From: DAOPJM01 sp964490325
Lineage (GTDB): Bacteria > Bacillota > Clostridia > Christensenellales > CAG-138
Length of the DNA: 64,000 nt
NCBI GenBank assembly: GCA_964490325.1
Contig: CAZBBX010000002.1
Location: 1-64,000 of the forward strand
Direction: 5' to 3'
This document shows, piece after piece, positions 1-9,700 of the stretch; position 1 is the first letter of the stretch, and the number at the start of each line of letters is the position of its first letter. The position numbers were made by a program, and so were the translations under genes. The notes beneath the pieces are model-generated. The model was not told the DNA's origin, did no database searches, and worked only from the letters and a program-made list of their open reading frames with translations.

Positions 1-3
1 TTT

Positions 4-27
4 GAAGCAACATGCTTCTCTTTTTTC
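4..27 (+). terminator. Possible Rho-independent terminator of a gene left of the window
   Basis: A 6-bp inverted repeat (GAAGCA / TGCTTC, 3-nt loop) is followed by TCTTTTTTC on the plus strand. It would end a plus-strand transcript entering from the left edge, but that gene is outside the window, so the call rests on the hairpin alone. Confidence 0.4.
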
Positions 28-56
28 TCCTTACCCCAATATTTAGTATAGAGCCC

Positions 57-86
57 AAAAAAGCGTCGCTCTAAAGGCGGCGCTTT
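57..86 (-). terminator. Rho-independent terminator of the uridine kinase transcript
   Basis: Read on the minus strand, a 10-bp stem (AAAGCGCCGC pairing with GCGACGCTTT, one G-U pair) is followed by a run of six T. It starts 24 nt after the uridine kinase stop codon, the expected place for the end of this transcript. Confidence 0.75.
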
Positions 87-109
87 CTGTTGCTGTAATT
101 ATGATCACC

Positions 110-772
110 CTATTCGCGGCATTCCTCGGAAGCAAGCTTGGCGCTGCGCTCCTGCTCGAAGCGTTCCGCCAAGACCTTGGTCGTCAGATAGGCGGAGATG
201 GCGTCGATCGCCATGCGGTTGTGTCCGCCGCGCATGATGGCAAAGTCGGCTAAGTTGATGTAATCCTTGATGTACGCCTCGTACATGGGCTTGACCGTCT
301 CCAAGTACTGGGTGGCAATGTTGTCGATGGTCCTGCCGCGCAGCTTGATGTCGCGCTTGATGCGTCGCAGCAGGCAGATGTCCACGTCAACATGCATATA
401 TACCTTCAGGCTCATCATCTCGCACAGGCGCGGATCGTGGAACATATGGATGCCCTCCATGATCAGCACCTCGGGCGGCTCGATCAGTTCGCTTGTATCT
501 GCGCGCAGATGGTTGACATAGTCGTAGCCCTTACGCAGGATCGCCTTGCCCGCCTGAAAGTTCTCCAGATCGGAAATGATCTCGTCGTAGTTGAAGATGT
601 CGGGCTTATCGTAGTTGAGCAGCATGCGCTCCTCCAACGGAAGCTCGGGAAAGCTTTTGTAGTAGCAATCCTGTCCGATGATGGCGCAGCTGCACGCCAG
701 ACTGTCTTTGATCCTCTTGGCAAGCGTACTTTTTCCGCTGCCGGAAGCGCCGCAGATACCCACGATTATCAT
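110..772 (-). CDS. udk: Uridine kinase-family nucleoside kinase
   Basis: 220 aa P-loop kinase of the uridine kinase/phosphoribulokinase family, which phosphorylates uridine or cytidine in pyrimidine salvage in the cytoplasm. The Walker A motif GASGSGKST lies at about residues 8-16, right behind the first beta strand, as in Udk. Further family blocks follow: QDCYYK near residue 35, YDKPDIFNYD near 54-63, the EGIHMF segment near 105 and a basic RRIKRD lid segment. Length matches Udk (about 210-220 aa). The ATG follows a GGGGGG purine tract. It sits 28 bp downstream of a dockerin-protein gene on the same strand and may share its transcript. A related kinase such as phosphoribulokinase-like YfdK-type cannot be fully excluded, so the substrate is inferred from family. 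Confidence 0.85.
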   Translation of the reverse strand: MIIVGICGASGSGKSTLAKRIKDSLACSCAIIGQDCYYKSFPELPLEERMLLNYDKPDIFNYDEIISDLENFQAGKAILRKGYDYVNHLRADTSELIEPPEVLIMEGIHMFHDPRLCEMMSLKVYMHVDVDICLLRRIKRDIKLRGRTIDNIATQYLETVKPMYEAYIKDYINLADFAIMRGGHNRMAIDAISAYLTTKVLAERFEQERSAKLASEECRE

Positions 773-800
773 TGTTTGTTGCCCCCCTATCTATACTGTA

Positions 801-1604
801 TTACAGTTCTTTCTCGAGTTTGACCGTCCAGCGAAGGATCTTTGCTGCGTCGCTCGAATCCGGCAAGCCATTGCCGTTCAAATCGCCCAATTGGAGCTGC
901 AGCTCGTTGAACACGGTCAGCTTGACAATATAGCGCAGGATCAGTGCGGCGTCAGCAGTGGTTACGTCCTTGTCAAGGTTCACATCGCCTCGCGGATATT
1001 CGAGCTGCGGCTCATTCCCGTTGATGATATAGCCGTCCTCGATCGTTAGGGCTTCGTTGCCGTAACGGAGCAGTCTTGTAACGCTGTCGGCGTCAGAGTA
1101 ACCGATCTCCATTACCTCCGCACGGCCGCTCTTATGATCGCTGAACTTCAGCTCGATCTGTTCATCGGCTGCAACGGTATCGGAGATGGTAAAGTACAGG
1201 GTCGCTACCAGGTCGTCCTTGTACCGAAACACCGTGCTGCCGCTTGCCGCCGAATACATGTAATACGGAACGCCGTCTATCGTGAAGACATTCCCGCCGG
1301 TGGTGGCTGACCCCAGCGCATAGCTGCCCAGCTTGCTGCCTTTATAACTGAGTTTTGCAGGGTCCCAGTAAACGCCAAACTGTAAAGAGGTGATCCCGGC
1401 AGGCGTCTCGCCGTTGATCTTGAAATAGATGCGAACGGCATACTGCGTTACGCCGTCCTTTACGCGGGTGGTCAGGGTGTCAAGATATCCCTGCTCCACG
1501 CTGATGGTAAATGTAGGTGTCGTTTCCGCATTGCCATTAACAGCGCTCAGAGGTAAGGCTGTAAGCAACAGGAGCGCTAAGGCGATGCACAGGAGCTTCT
1601 TCAT
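801..1604 (-). CDS. Secreted protein with cohesin-like domain and C-terminal dockerin
   Basis: 267 aa extracellular protein. The second of two close ATGs (1604) is chosen because GGGAGG lies 9 nt before it; the ATG at 1613 would overlap that site. Residues 1-25 form a signal peptide (KK, long Leu/Ala core, ending near AVNGNA). Residues about 30-190 look like a cohesin/carbohydrate-binding-type beta sandwich, with ITSLQFGVYWDPAKLSY resembling the cohesin GLxFxLxYDPxxL signature. The C-terminus carries two dockerin type I calcium repeats, each a D-x-N-x-D loop followed by a helix ending ILRY or ILRW (RGDVNLDKD near residue 207; GDLNGNGLPD near 240). A cohesin-like plus dockerin pairing suggests an adaptor or scaffold role for the other dockerin proteins in this window; that is an inference. 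A promoter (TTGCAA-N17-TATACT) lies upstream. Confidence 0.75.
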   Translation of the reverse strand: MKKLLCIALALLLLTALPLSAVNGNAETTPTFTISVEQGYLDTLTTRVKDGVTQYAVRIYFKINGETPAGITSLQFGVYWDPAKLSYKGSKLGSYALGSATTGGNVFTIDGVPYYMYSAASGSTVFRYKDDLVATLYFTISDTVAADEQIELKFSDHKSGRAEVMEIGYSDADSVTRLLRYGNEALTIEDGYIINGNEPQLEYPRGDVNLDKDVTTADAALILRYIVKLTVFNELQLQLGDLNGNGLPDSSDAAKILRWTVKLEKEL

Positions 1605-1641
1605 GATCCACATCCTCCCAATCCTATACTAACTTGCTAAC

Positions 1642-1670
1642 AGTATAGCAGTCTTCCAAACGCTTTGCAA
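1642..1670 (-). promoter_or_regulatory. Sigma-A-type promoter for the cohesin/dockerin gene
   Basis: On the minus strand TTGCAA, a 17-nt spacer and TATACT lie about 38 nt before the start codon at 1604. The spacing is optimal and both hexamers are close to consensus. Confidence 0.6.
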
Positions 1671-1812
1671 GAAAACAAACAAAGAAGTTTCCTCTGCGTG
1701 TACAAGATCTTTCCGCCCTTTGGGTCGGCCCAAATTTTATGATTTGTTCATGGGATTAACGCACAAAATATGATATATTGGTGCTATCCTATTGTTTGTA
1801 CGAGGCTTCTGT

Positions 1813-3096
1813 ATGCGAACACGAATTTACAATGCACGAATTGCTCCCTTTGCCGACGAGCTGCCGACGCTGTTTGACGGCGAGCTGTGGGTGGAGGACA
1901 GCCGCGTGGCCTATGTTGGCCCCGCCATTCCGTCCGCGCTTCCCTTTGACCGCGAGATCGACGCCAAACGCAACCTTCTCCTCCCTGGCTTCAAGAATGC
2001 GCACACCCATTCCGCCATGACCTTTTTGCGCTCCTTTGCCGATGATAAGCCCCTGCAAAGCTGGCTTACGGAGGATGTTTTTCCCATGGAAAAATTCCTC
2101 GATCCCGAGAATGTCTACTGGTTCAACACCCTTGCCATCATGGAATACCTTTCGAGCGGCATCACAGCGGCCTTCGACATGTACTACCACAATGAGGCGG
2201 TGGCGCAAAGCGTCATTGACAGTGGCTTTCGCATGGTGCTTTGCGGCGCCATCAATGATTTTGGCGGCACAGCACAGAGTGAGTATGACGAGTATCGCCG
2301 CTTCAACGGTCTCCACCCGCGCATGAGCAAGCAGCTTGGCTTTCACGCCGAATACACATCCTCGCGCGCGCTTTTGGAGAGCCTTGCGGAGCTGTCGCAC
2401 GCGCTGAAAGCTCCCGTTTATGCGCACAGCAGCGAGACAAGAGCCGAGGTGGAGGGCTGCATCAAGCGCTATGGCCTGACCCCGACCGAATTTTTTGACT
2501 CCATCGGCATGTTGGACTACGGCGGCGGCTATTTTCACTGCGTACACTTGAGCGAGCGGGATCATGCGCTGTTTTGCGAGCGCGGCCTGTACGCCGTGAC
2601 CAACGGCGGTTCCAATGTCAAGCTTGCCAGCGGGATAGCTCCCGTTGCCCGCCTGCACGCGGAGGGTGTCCCCGTTGCCATAGGCACGGACGGCGCTGCA
2701 AGCAACAACTGCTTGGACTTCTTCCGTGAGATGTTCCTTGTGACGGGGCTGCAAAAGCTGCAGCAGGGTGCGGATTCCACGGACGCTATGCAGGTGTTGC
2801 GCTCTGCCTGCTGCGTGGGTGCGGACGCAATGGGTCTTACAAACTGCAATAGCCTTACAAAAGGCAAGCAGGCCGATCTGATCCTTCTTGACCTGCATCA
2901 GCCCAACATGCAGCCCGAAAACGATCTGCTTAAAAATGTCGTGTACAGCGGCAGCAAGTCAAACGTGGCGTTGACCATGATCGCAGGACAGATCCTTTAC
3001 GAGAATGGGCAGTTCCACATTGGCATGGATCCGGAATTGGTCTATCAAAAGGCAAACGCGCATGTGCGCGACATCAAGAATAAAGCGGGGAGATGA
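1813..3096 (+). CDS. Amidohydrolase, MTA/SAH deaminase-like
   Basis: 427 aa metal-dependent hydrolase of the TrzA/AtzB/MtaD (amidohydrolase 1) family, which deaminates 5'-methylthioadenosine, S-adenosylhomocysteine or related compounds in the cytoplasm. Metal ligands are visible in order: HTHSAM (HxH) near residue 66, YAHSSET near 206, a VHLS histidine near 240 and the catalytic GTDGAASN near 295. ATG 1813 is used because GAGG lies 7 nt upstream; an upstream TTG at 1792 has no such site. The stop overlaps the next gene's region, so the two are probably one operon. TATGAT near 1769 may be the -10 of its promoter. The exact substrate (MTA, SAH, guanine or another) cannot be read from sequence. 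Confidence 0.8.
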   Translation: MRTRIYNARIAPFADELPTLFDGELWVEDSRVAYVGPAIPSALPFDREIDAKRNLLLPGFKNAHTHSAMTFLRSFADDKPLQSWLTEDVFPMEKFLDPENVYWFNTLAIMEYLSSGITAAFDMYYHNEAVAQSVIDSGFRMVLCGAINDFGGTAQSEYDEYRRFNGLHPRMSKQLGFHAEYTSSRALLESLAELSHALKAPVYAHSSETRAEVEGCIKRYGLTPTEFFDSIGMLDYGGGYFHCVHLSERDHALFCERGLYAVTNGGSNVKLASGIAPVARLHAEGVPVAIGTDGAASNNCLDFFREMFLVTGLQKLQQGADSTDAMQVLRSACCVGADAMGLTNCNSLTKGKQADLILLDLHQPNMQPENDLLKNVVYSGSKSNVALTMIAGQILYENGQFHIGMDPELVYQKANAHVRDIKNKAGR

Positions 3097-3101
3097 ACGG
3101 T

Positions 3102-3824
3102 ATGCGGGTGGATGTTCTGCTGGAGTACAACGATAAGGGCTGCTCCATCTTTGTGGAGAACCTCTGCGGCGCCTTTACGCGCGGCGCTGCCAAAGAGGAA
3201 GCGCTTGCTAAGCTGCCGCAGGAAGCGAAACGCTATCTTCTGTGGGCGGAGGGCGTCGATCCCGCCGACTGCGGCCAGATCGAGATCCGCATCGTAGGCG
3301 AGCAAAAGTGCGAGCTTGCCGTTGAGGATGCGGACGGCAACGCGCTGTTTCCCTCCGAACGTCTGCCGATGGATCTGACGGAGTATATCCGTAAAAAGTC
3401 GCTTGCGCTCAAGTCTGCAAAGGACTATACCCTGCTGTATCAGTCCATTCCGCAAAAGGATCGTGGACTGCGCAAGTCGCGCAGCTGCTTCTACGGCAAG
3501 ATCCCCACAAGCGCCAATGAGATGCTCAAGCACACCAACGATACGCTTGCCTACTATGCGGCGGGCGTCTGTCTGCCCTTTGACAACGAGGGCGATCTTG
3601 TGCAAAACCGAACGCGCCTGTTCAAGCAGCTGGAGGCCTCCCCAAACTTCCTAAAGCCCTTGGTCACCACCGCGTCCGACGGAGAACTTTGGACAGAAAA
3701 GAAGCTGCTTCGGCGCTTGCTGTGGCATGACCGCATTCATGCAAAGGCGCTCTATCGCCGTGCCATCACCTTCTGGCAAAAGGATCGGATCGCGGATCCC
3801 TTCTTCTTTGGAAAAGACCTGTAA
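3102..3824 (+). CDS. HicB-like N-terminal domain with DinB/YfiT-like C-terminal domain
   Basis: 240 aa protein. The first about 60 residues (VDVLLEYNDKGCSIFVENL, then GAAKEEALAKLPQEAKRYL) resemble the HicB/YcfA-antitoxin-like fold in which a short beta hairpin is followed by a helix starting with a 'KEEAL' turn. The C-terminal half, roughly residues 120-240, has helices and a WHDRIHAKALYRRAITFW segment like the DinB/YfiT metal-binding four-helix bundle. ATG 3102 is favoured: GGGGAG sits 9 nt upstream, whereas an in-frame ATG at 3093, overlapping the previous stop, abuts that site. It is probably co-transcribed with the amidohydrolase. No HicA partner is nearby, so an antitoxin role is unlikely. 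Function is unknown; the domain assignment is by eye. Confidence 0.65.
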   Translation: MRVDVLLEYNDKGCSIFVENLCGAFTRGAAKEEALAKLPQEAKRYLLWAEGVDPADCGQIEIRIVGEQKCELAVEDADGNALFPSERLPMDLTEYIRKKSLALKSAKDYTLLYQSIPQKDRGLRKSRSCFYGKIPTSANEMLKHTNDTLAYYAAGVCLPFDNEGDLVQNRTRLFKQLEASPNFLKPLVTTASDGELWTEKKLLRRLLWHDRIHAKALYRRAITFWQKDRIADPFFFGKDL

Positions 3825-3833
3825 ACAGGAAAC

Positions 3834-3859
3834 AAAAGCGGCGCCGCGGCGTCGCTTTT
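3834..3859. terminator. Bidirectional terminator between convergent genes
   Basis: An 11-bp stem (AAAAGCGGCGC / GCGTCGCTTTT, one G-U pair) with a 4-nt loop has T-rich sequence on the right and A-rich sequence on the left. It can stop the plus-strand operon ending at 3824 and the minus-strand kinase gene ending at 3873. Confidence 0.8.
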
Positions 3860-3872
3860 ATAGTTTGATCGA

Positions 3873-5234
3873 TCATTTTTTGATCTTTGAAAACAGGCCT
3901 GTTCTTTTGATCCGTTCCTGCGGCTCCAAGATCGGCAGCATGACAAGGAAGGTCGTTCCGTTTGCTTCACTGCTTTCCACGCTGATGCTTCCGTTGTGCG
4001 CAACGGCGATGCCCTGCGCGATGGACAGTCCCAAGCCGAAGCTCTCGACCTCGGTACGGCTCGGATCCGCCCGATAGAAGCGCTCGAACAGATGCGGCAG
4101 TTTGTCCGCTTCAATGACGCTGCCTGTGTTATGCACCGACAGAAAAAGCTTGCGGCGCACACGCTTGAGCGTGACCGTGACCGTCTTGCCCCGCGGTGTG
4201 TACTTGAACGCGTTGTCCATGAGCGTAGCCACCATCTGCCTTAACGGCGTTGCAACGCCCATCAGGTGCAGATCAGGCTCCACATCCTCCGTCAGCTCCA
4301 CCCCCTGCTCGTAAGCCACGGGTTCGCAATTCATCAGAAGCGACTGCACAAGATCCGAAAAGTCCACATCCTCTTTGACGTTTGCGCGGCCTTGAGAATC
4401 CACCCATGCAAGCCGCAGGAGCTGTTCGGTCAGCTCCTTCATGCGTCCCGCTTCATCGTGCAGCATCTCAACATGGCTTTCGTCCAGCAACGACGGCTCC
4501 GCAAGCATCATTTCCGTTCCCGACAGGATGACGGTCAGAGGCGTCTTCAGCTCGTGCGAGGCGTCCGCTACAAAGCGGCGCTGCGACTCGATGGTGGCCA
4601 CGATGGGACGCACAAAAAAGCCCGACAGCAGGTAGCAGATCACCAAGAACACAACAAGGACGCAGCTGCTGATCAGCAGGCTGTATTCCAAGACCTTGTC
4701 CATGGCGTTCCGTTGGCTGGAAAGATCCACAATGGCTACCCTTGTGTTGCCGTTAACATTGCTGCGTGCATAGCGGTAGGTGTCGCTTTCCAAGTAACCA
4801 TCCGCCTTCTCGGCACGCAGCGCCTGCTGCACCAGATCATCGGAGGTGTCGTCGTTGTTAAAATACGAAGCGTCACCGCGCTCCAGCGAGACCTCGCCCT
4901 CGGGCAATACGTCATAGATGAAGCTTGGCAGTCCTGTCTGCGCTGAGTTGCGGTCGTCATGTCTCTGCTCGTTGTCGGGCTGCGCGGTGGGCTGCGGCGG
5001 CAAGTCGGGGCGGTTCAACTCCTCCAGCAGCACACGAGCGATCGCGCTGTCGCTGTCATGCTCGAAGCTGAGCTGCAGAAGCGTGATGATGACCCCGCAG
5101 GTGAGCGCCAAAAGCAGCGCAGCAATAATAAGGCTGATCGCCGTATAGCGCAGCCTTAATTTCATGGTCAGCGTAAGTCCGTGCTTTCCGCTGCCCTGCG
5201 TTTTTATATTTTCACCGCCGCGCTTGCGCTCCAT
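3873..5234 (-). CDS. Membrane sensor histidine kinase
   Basis: 453 aa two-component sensor. Predicted order: transmembrane helix at about residues 28-55 (TAISLIIAALLLALTCGVII), an extracellular region of about 120 residues, a second helix near 188-212 (LLISSCVLVVFLVICYLLSG), a HisKA domain with phospho-His in ASHELKTPLT near residue 227, then a HATPase domain with an N box (LMDNAFKYTP) and a G box (FGLGLSIAQ). It autophosphorylates and passes phosphate to the response regulator encoded 12 bp upstream on the same strand. The first ATG has only a weak site (AAGG); an ATG at MKLRLRY (24 codons later) is an alternative start. The extracellular domain has no recognisable sensor fold, so the signal is unknown. 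Confidence 0.88.
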   Translation of the reverse strand: MERKRGGENIKTQGSGKHGLTLTMKLRLRYTAISLIIAALLLALTCGVIITLLQLSFEHDSDSAIARVLLEELNRPDLPPQPTAQPDNEQRHDDRNSAQTGLPSFIYDVLPEGEVSLERGDASYFNNDDTSDDLVQQALRAEKADGYLESDTYRYARSNVNGNTRVAIVDLSSQRNAMDKVLEYSLLISSCVLVVFLVICYLLSGFFVRPIVATIESQRRFVADASHELKTPLTVILSGTEMMLAEPSLLDESHVEMLHDEAGRMKELTEQLLRLAWVDSQGRANVKEDVDFSDLVQSLLMNCEPVAYEQGVELTEDVEPDLHLMGVATPLRQMVATLMDNAFKYTPRGKTVTVTLKRVRRKLFLSVHNTGSVIEADKLPHLFERFYRADPSRTEVESFGLGLSIAQGIAVAHNGSISVESSEANGTTFLVMLPILEPQERIKRTGLFSKIKK

Positions 5235-5246
5235 TGCCTTGTATGT

Positions 5247-5918
5247 TTATTCGGTCTCCAAGCGGTAGCCGAACTTACGGAGCGTGACGATATGCACGTT
5301 GGTCTTGAGGTAGGCAAGCTTCTTCCGAAGGAAGGAGATGTAGACCTCAACGTTGTTGTCCTCGGCGTCGGAATCGCAGCCCCAGACCTTGTTGAGCAGC
5401 AGCTCCTTGGACACGACCATGTTGCCGCTGGACATGAGGATACGCATGATGGAAAATTCCTTCTTGCCGATGCGTATGCTTCGATCGCCTGACTGCAGCT
5501 CACAGGCGGAAAGGTTCATCACCAAGTCGCCCATGCTCATGGTATCCATGACGACCTCGCCCTGCCTGCGGGTGACGGCGCGTACGCAGGCCATCAGCTC
5601 GCTCATCTCAAAGGGCTTGGTCAGATAATAATCCGCCCCCGCGTCTAAGCCGCGCACGCGATCCTCGGTGTCCGTCCGCGCCGTGAGCATCAGGATGGGC
5701 GTGTCCACATGCGCCTTGCGCAGAGCCTCCGTAGCGGCAAAGCCGTTCATCTTGGGCAGCATCACGTCCATGATGATAAGATCGTAATCGTTGCTCAGAG
5801 CGTGATCCAGTCCCGCCTCGCCGTCATAGCAAACATCGCAGTCGTCTCTGTTGGTATGAAGCATCTCCTTCAAGGTACGCGCCAGCCGCACCTCGTCCTC
5901 TACGATCAAAATTCGCAT
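5247..5918 (-). CDS. OmpR/PhoB-family response regulator
   Basis: 223 aa DNA-binding response regulator and partner of the kinase that follows it. The receiver domain has the acidic pair VEDE near residue 6, the phospho-acceptor Asp in LIIMDVMLPKMNG near residue 50, the Thr of MLTARTD near 78 and the Lys of YLTKPFEMSEL near 100. The C-terminus is a winged-helix DNA-binding domain (DAEDNNVEVYISFLRKKL). The start at 5918 is chosen because GGAGG lies 8 nt upstream; an ATG at 5951 has no such site. The target genes are not evident. Confidence 0.9.
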   Translation of the reverse strand: MRILIVEDEVRLARTLKEMLHTNRDDCDVCYDGEAGLDHALSNDYDLIIMDVMLPKMNGFAATEALRKAHVDTPILMLTARTDTEDRVRGLDAGADYYLTKPFEMSELMACVRAVTRRQGEVVMDTMSMGDLVMNLSACELQSGDRSIRIGKKEFSIMRILMSSGNMVVSKELLLNKVWGCDSDAEDNNVEVYISFLRKKLAYLKTNVHIVTLRKFGYRLETE

Positions 5919-6035
5919 CTGCTTATCCTCCGCGTCTGTTTCTTTAAGCATCGTACCCTTCGGAACTTTACTTAAACTGAAAGTATCGGCAAAAAGTCCC
6001 GAAATACCGCATTCTTCAAATGTTTTTCACAAGTC

Positions 6036-6704
6036 CTACATAATCATGCAGACAAGGATCGGCAAAAAGATGGAGGGAATGTAATCCATCACCTTCAGCT
6101 TTGTTACGCCCAGCATGTTTAAGCCGACGCCGATGAGCAGCACGCCGCCCACGGCTCCCATCTCGGTGATGGTGGCGTCGGGGATCAGCGGCACCAACAC
6201 GCCTGCCAAAAGCGCAAACACACCCTGATAGACCAGCACGCTCACAGCGGAGAACAGCACGCCTGCTCCCAAGGTGGCAGCCAGCATCAGCGCCGAAATG
6301 CCGTCCAAGATGGCCTTGGTGAACAATGTCGTGTGATCGCCCGAGAAGCCGTCGTCCAGCGCGCCTGTTATCGCCATTGCCCCCGTGCAAAACAGCAGGG
6401 TCGCCGTAAGAAAGCCTTCGGCAAGGCGCTTGTCATCGCCATGCCCCATGATCTTGTCGCTAAGGGCGCTGATGCCGTCCTGAATGCGGATTAGGCTGCC
6501 AAGCGCCGCGCCCGCGGCAATGGAGATCACCGGCACAAGCGCGTTGTTGGTGGTCAGACCGCCCTGTATGCCGAGCAGCACGACCATAAGACCCAAGGCG
6601 CGCATCACGCTGTCGGCAATGCGCGCTCCGATCACCTTATGCAGCAGCAGACCCAAGGCGCCGCCAACCAGTATGGCGGCGCTGTTGACCAAGGTTCCGA
6701 TCAT
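6036..6704 (-). CDS. DUF554-family multi-pass membrane protein
   Basis: 222 aa very hydrophobic protein with about six to seven predicted membrane helices, starting MIGTLVNSAAILVGGALGLL, the typical opening of DUF554 (YdfK-like) proteins, with the conserved LGIQGGL and TLLFCTGAMAITGAL segments. The function of the family is unknown, though a transport role is often assumed. The start ATG at 6704 overlaps the ileS stop codon (ATGA), so it is translationally coupled to ileS and probably under the same T-box control. Whether that coupling is biologically meaningful, for example in amino-acid movement, is only a guess. Confidence 0.85.
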   Translation of the reverse strand: MIGTLVNSAAILVGGALGLLLHKVIGARIADSVMRALGLMVVLLGIQGGLTTNNALVPVISIAAGAALGSLIRIQDGISALSDKIMGHGDDKRLAEGFLTATLLFCTGAMAITGALDDGFSGDHTTLFTKAILDGISALMLAATLGAGVLFSAVSVLVYQGVFALLAGVLVPLIPDATITEMGAVGGVLLIGVGLNMLGVTKLKVMDYIPSIFLPILVCMIM

Positions 6705-9700
6705 TCCCGTGCAACGGACAGGGTCGCCGTTTCTCCGTTGATCGACCATTCCTTGACATAGCCCTCGGGAGCGTCGCTGATGGCGTCGGCAAGGGTGTCC
6801 GCCGCGATCTCCGTTCCGAAGCGGTCAAAGATCTCCTTGACGCGTTCGCTTCCCGTATAACCGATGCGAATGTGATCCGCCACCTCAAAGCCCGCCTCCT
6901 TGCGCATGGTCTGCAGCTTGGAGATCAGTTCGCGCACAAGTCCCTCGTCCAGTAAGTCCTGCGTGAGATTCGTGTCCATCACAACGGTCAGCTCGCTCTC
7001 GGACGCGCTCACCAGTCCTGCCTTCTGCTCAGTGGAGACCAATACGTCCTCCGCTGCAAGCTCGACCTCTACGCCCTCGATGGAGGTGCGGTACAGCTCG
7101 CCTGCGGCATGTGCCTTAACGACCGCATCGCCGATGCCCGCCGCCGCAAGATATGCGTTCAGCTTGGGCAAAAGCTTGCCGTAGCGCGGCCCCAGTGTAC
7201 GAAGCTGCGGCTTGACGCGATAGCTGATAAAGTCGGACGCATCGCGGACAAAATGCAGTGCCTTGACGTTCAGTTCGTCCAAGATGATGTTGACATAGGC
7301 GCTCTCCAGCTCCCTGCCCTGCACATACATGGCGCCAAGGGGCTGCCGCGTCTTGATGTTCGCCTCGTTGCGGATGCTGCGTCCCAGTACGACCAGCTCC
7401 AGCACCTCGTCCATCGTCTTCTCCAGCGCAGGATCGATCAGCGCTTCGTTCGCCGTGGGGAAATCGCAAAGATGCACACTTTGCGGCGCCTTTTTGTCCA
7501 CGCTGCGCACGATGTTTTGATAGATCGCTTCGCTCATAAAGGGCACAAAGGGCGCGCAGAGCAAGGCTATTGTCTTAAGGACGGTGTACAGCGTCATGTA
7601 CGCGGCTTCCTTGTCGGGCGTCATTTCACTGCCCCAATAGCGCTCACGGCAGCGGCGCAGATACCAGTTGCTCAGCTCATCGGTGAAGCGCTGCAGCTCG
7701 CGTCCCGCCTCGGTGATCTTGAGCGCGTCCAGATCTCGATCCACAGCGCATACAAGGCTGTTGAGCCTTGAGAGCACCCACCGATCCATCGCGGTCAACG
7801 CCTCTTGGCGCAGGCTGTGGCAGGTGGGGTCGAAGCCGTCGATCTCGGCATAGAGCGCGTAGAAGGCATAGGTGTTCCACAGCGTACCCATGAACTTGCG
7901 CTGATACTCGGACACGTTCTCGCTTGAGAAGCGAGACGGCAGCCAAGGCATGGAGCCTGTATAGAAATACCAACGCACCGCATCCGCGCCCTGCTTGTCC
8001 AACACATCCCAAGGGTTGACGACATTGCCCAAGTGCTTGGACATCTTCTTGCCGTCCTTGTCGCACACAAGCCCCAGTACAACGCAGCTTTTGAACGGCG
8101 GTTCATCGAACAGGCAGGTAGCGATGGCCAGCAGGGTATAGAACCAGCCGCGGGTCTGATCGATCGCCTCGGAGATGAAATTCGCGGGATAGCGGCGCTC
8201 AAACTCTGCGCGGTTTTCAAACGGATAGTGCCACTGTGCAAAGGGCATGGAACCGGAATCGAACCAGCAGTCGATGACCACAGGCTCGCGCTTCATCCGC
8301 TTGCCGCAGACGGGGCAGTACACGTTCACGCGATCGATGTACGGCTTATGCAGCTCGATGTCCTCGGGGCAGTTATCGCTCATATTGCGGAGCTCCTTCT
8401 TGCTGCCGATCACATGCACATGGCCGCAGGAGCAGGTCCATACGGGCAGTGGCGTTCCCCAGTAGCGTTCGCGGCTGATGCCCCAATCGATGACGTTCTC
8501 CAAGAAGTTGCCCATACGGCCGTCCTTGATCGTCTCAGGGATCCAGTTCACACTGCGGTTGAAGGCAATGAGCTTATCCTTGACGGCGGTCATCTTGATG
8601 AACCAACTCTCGCGGGCATAGTAGATCAGCGGCGTATCGCAGCGCCAGCAATGCGGATAGTCGTGCTCGAAGGGCAGGGTCTTGAACAGCTTGCCGTTCT
8701 CGCCAAGCGCCGCATTGATCAAAGGATCCGCATCCTTGACAAAGACGCTGTCCCAAGGCGTGCCGCCGCACAGATGGCCGCTTGCATCCACTAACTGCAA
8801 AAAGGGCAGATCCCACGCCTTACCGACGCGGTTGTCGTCCTCGCCAAAGGCAGGCGCGATATGCACGATGCCTGTGCCGTCCGTGAGCGTGACATAATCG
8901 TCCGCCACCACGCGATAGCCCTTCTTTGCGCCAAAGTCTACGGGCAGCTCGAACAGCGGCTCGTATTCCGTACCTATGAGCGCCTTGCCCAAAAAACGTT
9001 CTTCGATCGTCACGTCCTCGCCCAAAACGGAGGGAACCAACGCCTCCGCAAGGATGAAGCGTTCACCATCCTTGTTGACGCGGACATAGCTTTCGTGCTC
9101 GTTGACGCAGAGCGCCACGTTGGAGGGCAGCGTCCAAGGCGTGGTCGTCCAAGCAAGCAGCGCCACGCCGCTTCCGTCCTTTAGATAGAAGCGAGCGATG
9201 GTGGAGACCTCCTTGACCGTCTTGTAGCCCTGCGCCACCTCGTGCGACGCCAATGCCGTGCCGCAGCGCGGACAGTAGGGAACGATCTTGTAGCCCTTGT
9301 AGAGCAGACCCTTGTCGTAGATGGTCTTGAGCGCCCACCATTCGGACTCGATGTAGTTGTCCTCATAGGTGATGTAGGGGTGCTCCATGTCCGCCCAGTA
9401 GCCCACGCGGTCAGACATTTGCTCCCACTCGCTCTTGTACTTCCAGACCGACTTGCGGCACTCCTTGATGAACGGCTCTACGCCGTAGGCTTCAATCTGC
9501 TTTTTGCCGTCCAAGCCCAGCGACTTTTCGACCTCTAACTCCACAGGCAGGCCATGCGTGTCCCAGCCCGCTTTGCGCAGGACGTCGTAGCCCTTCATGG
9601 TCTTGTAGCGAGGGATGATGTCCTTGATGCTGCGCGTCAAAACATGGCCGATATGCGGCTTGCCGTTGGCCGTAGGCGGTCCGTCGTAAAAGGTATAGGT

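Noticed and set aside
267..823. Plus-strand open frames over the uridine kinase gene
   Set aside because: They are antisense shadows of a gene with a clear P-loop and complete family motifs.
1789..2898. A 369-codon minus-strand frame over the amidohydrolase
   Set aside because: It is a long antisense frame caused by GC-rich codon use; the plus-strand gene has all metal motifs.
3093..3824. A HicAB toxin-antitoxin system
   Set aside because: Only a HicB-like fragment is seen, fused to another domain, and no HicA toxin gene is adjacent.
8033..8794. A 253-codon plus-strand frame over ileS
   Set aside because: Antisense shadow of the synthetase, with no domain or ribosome site.
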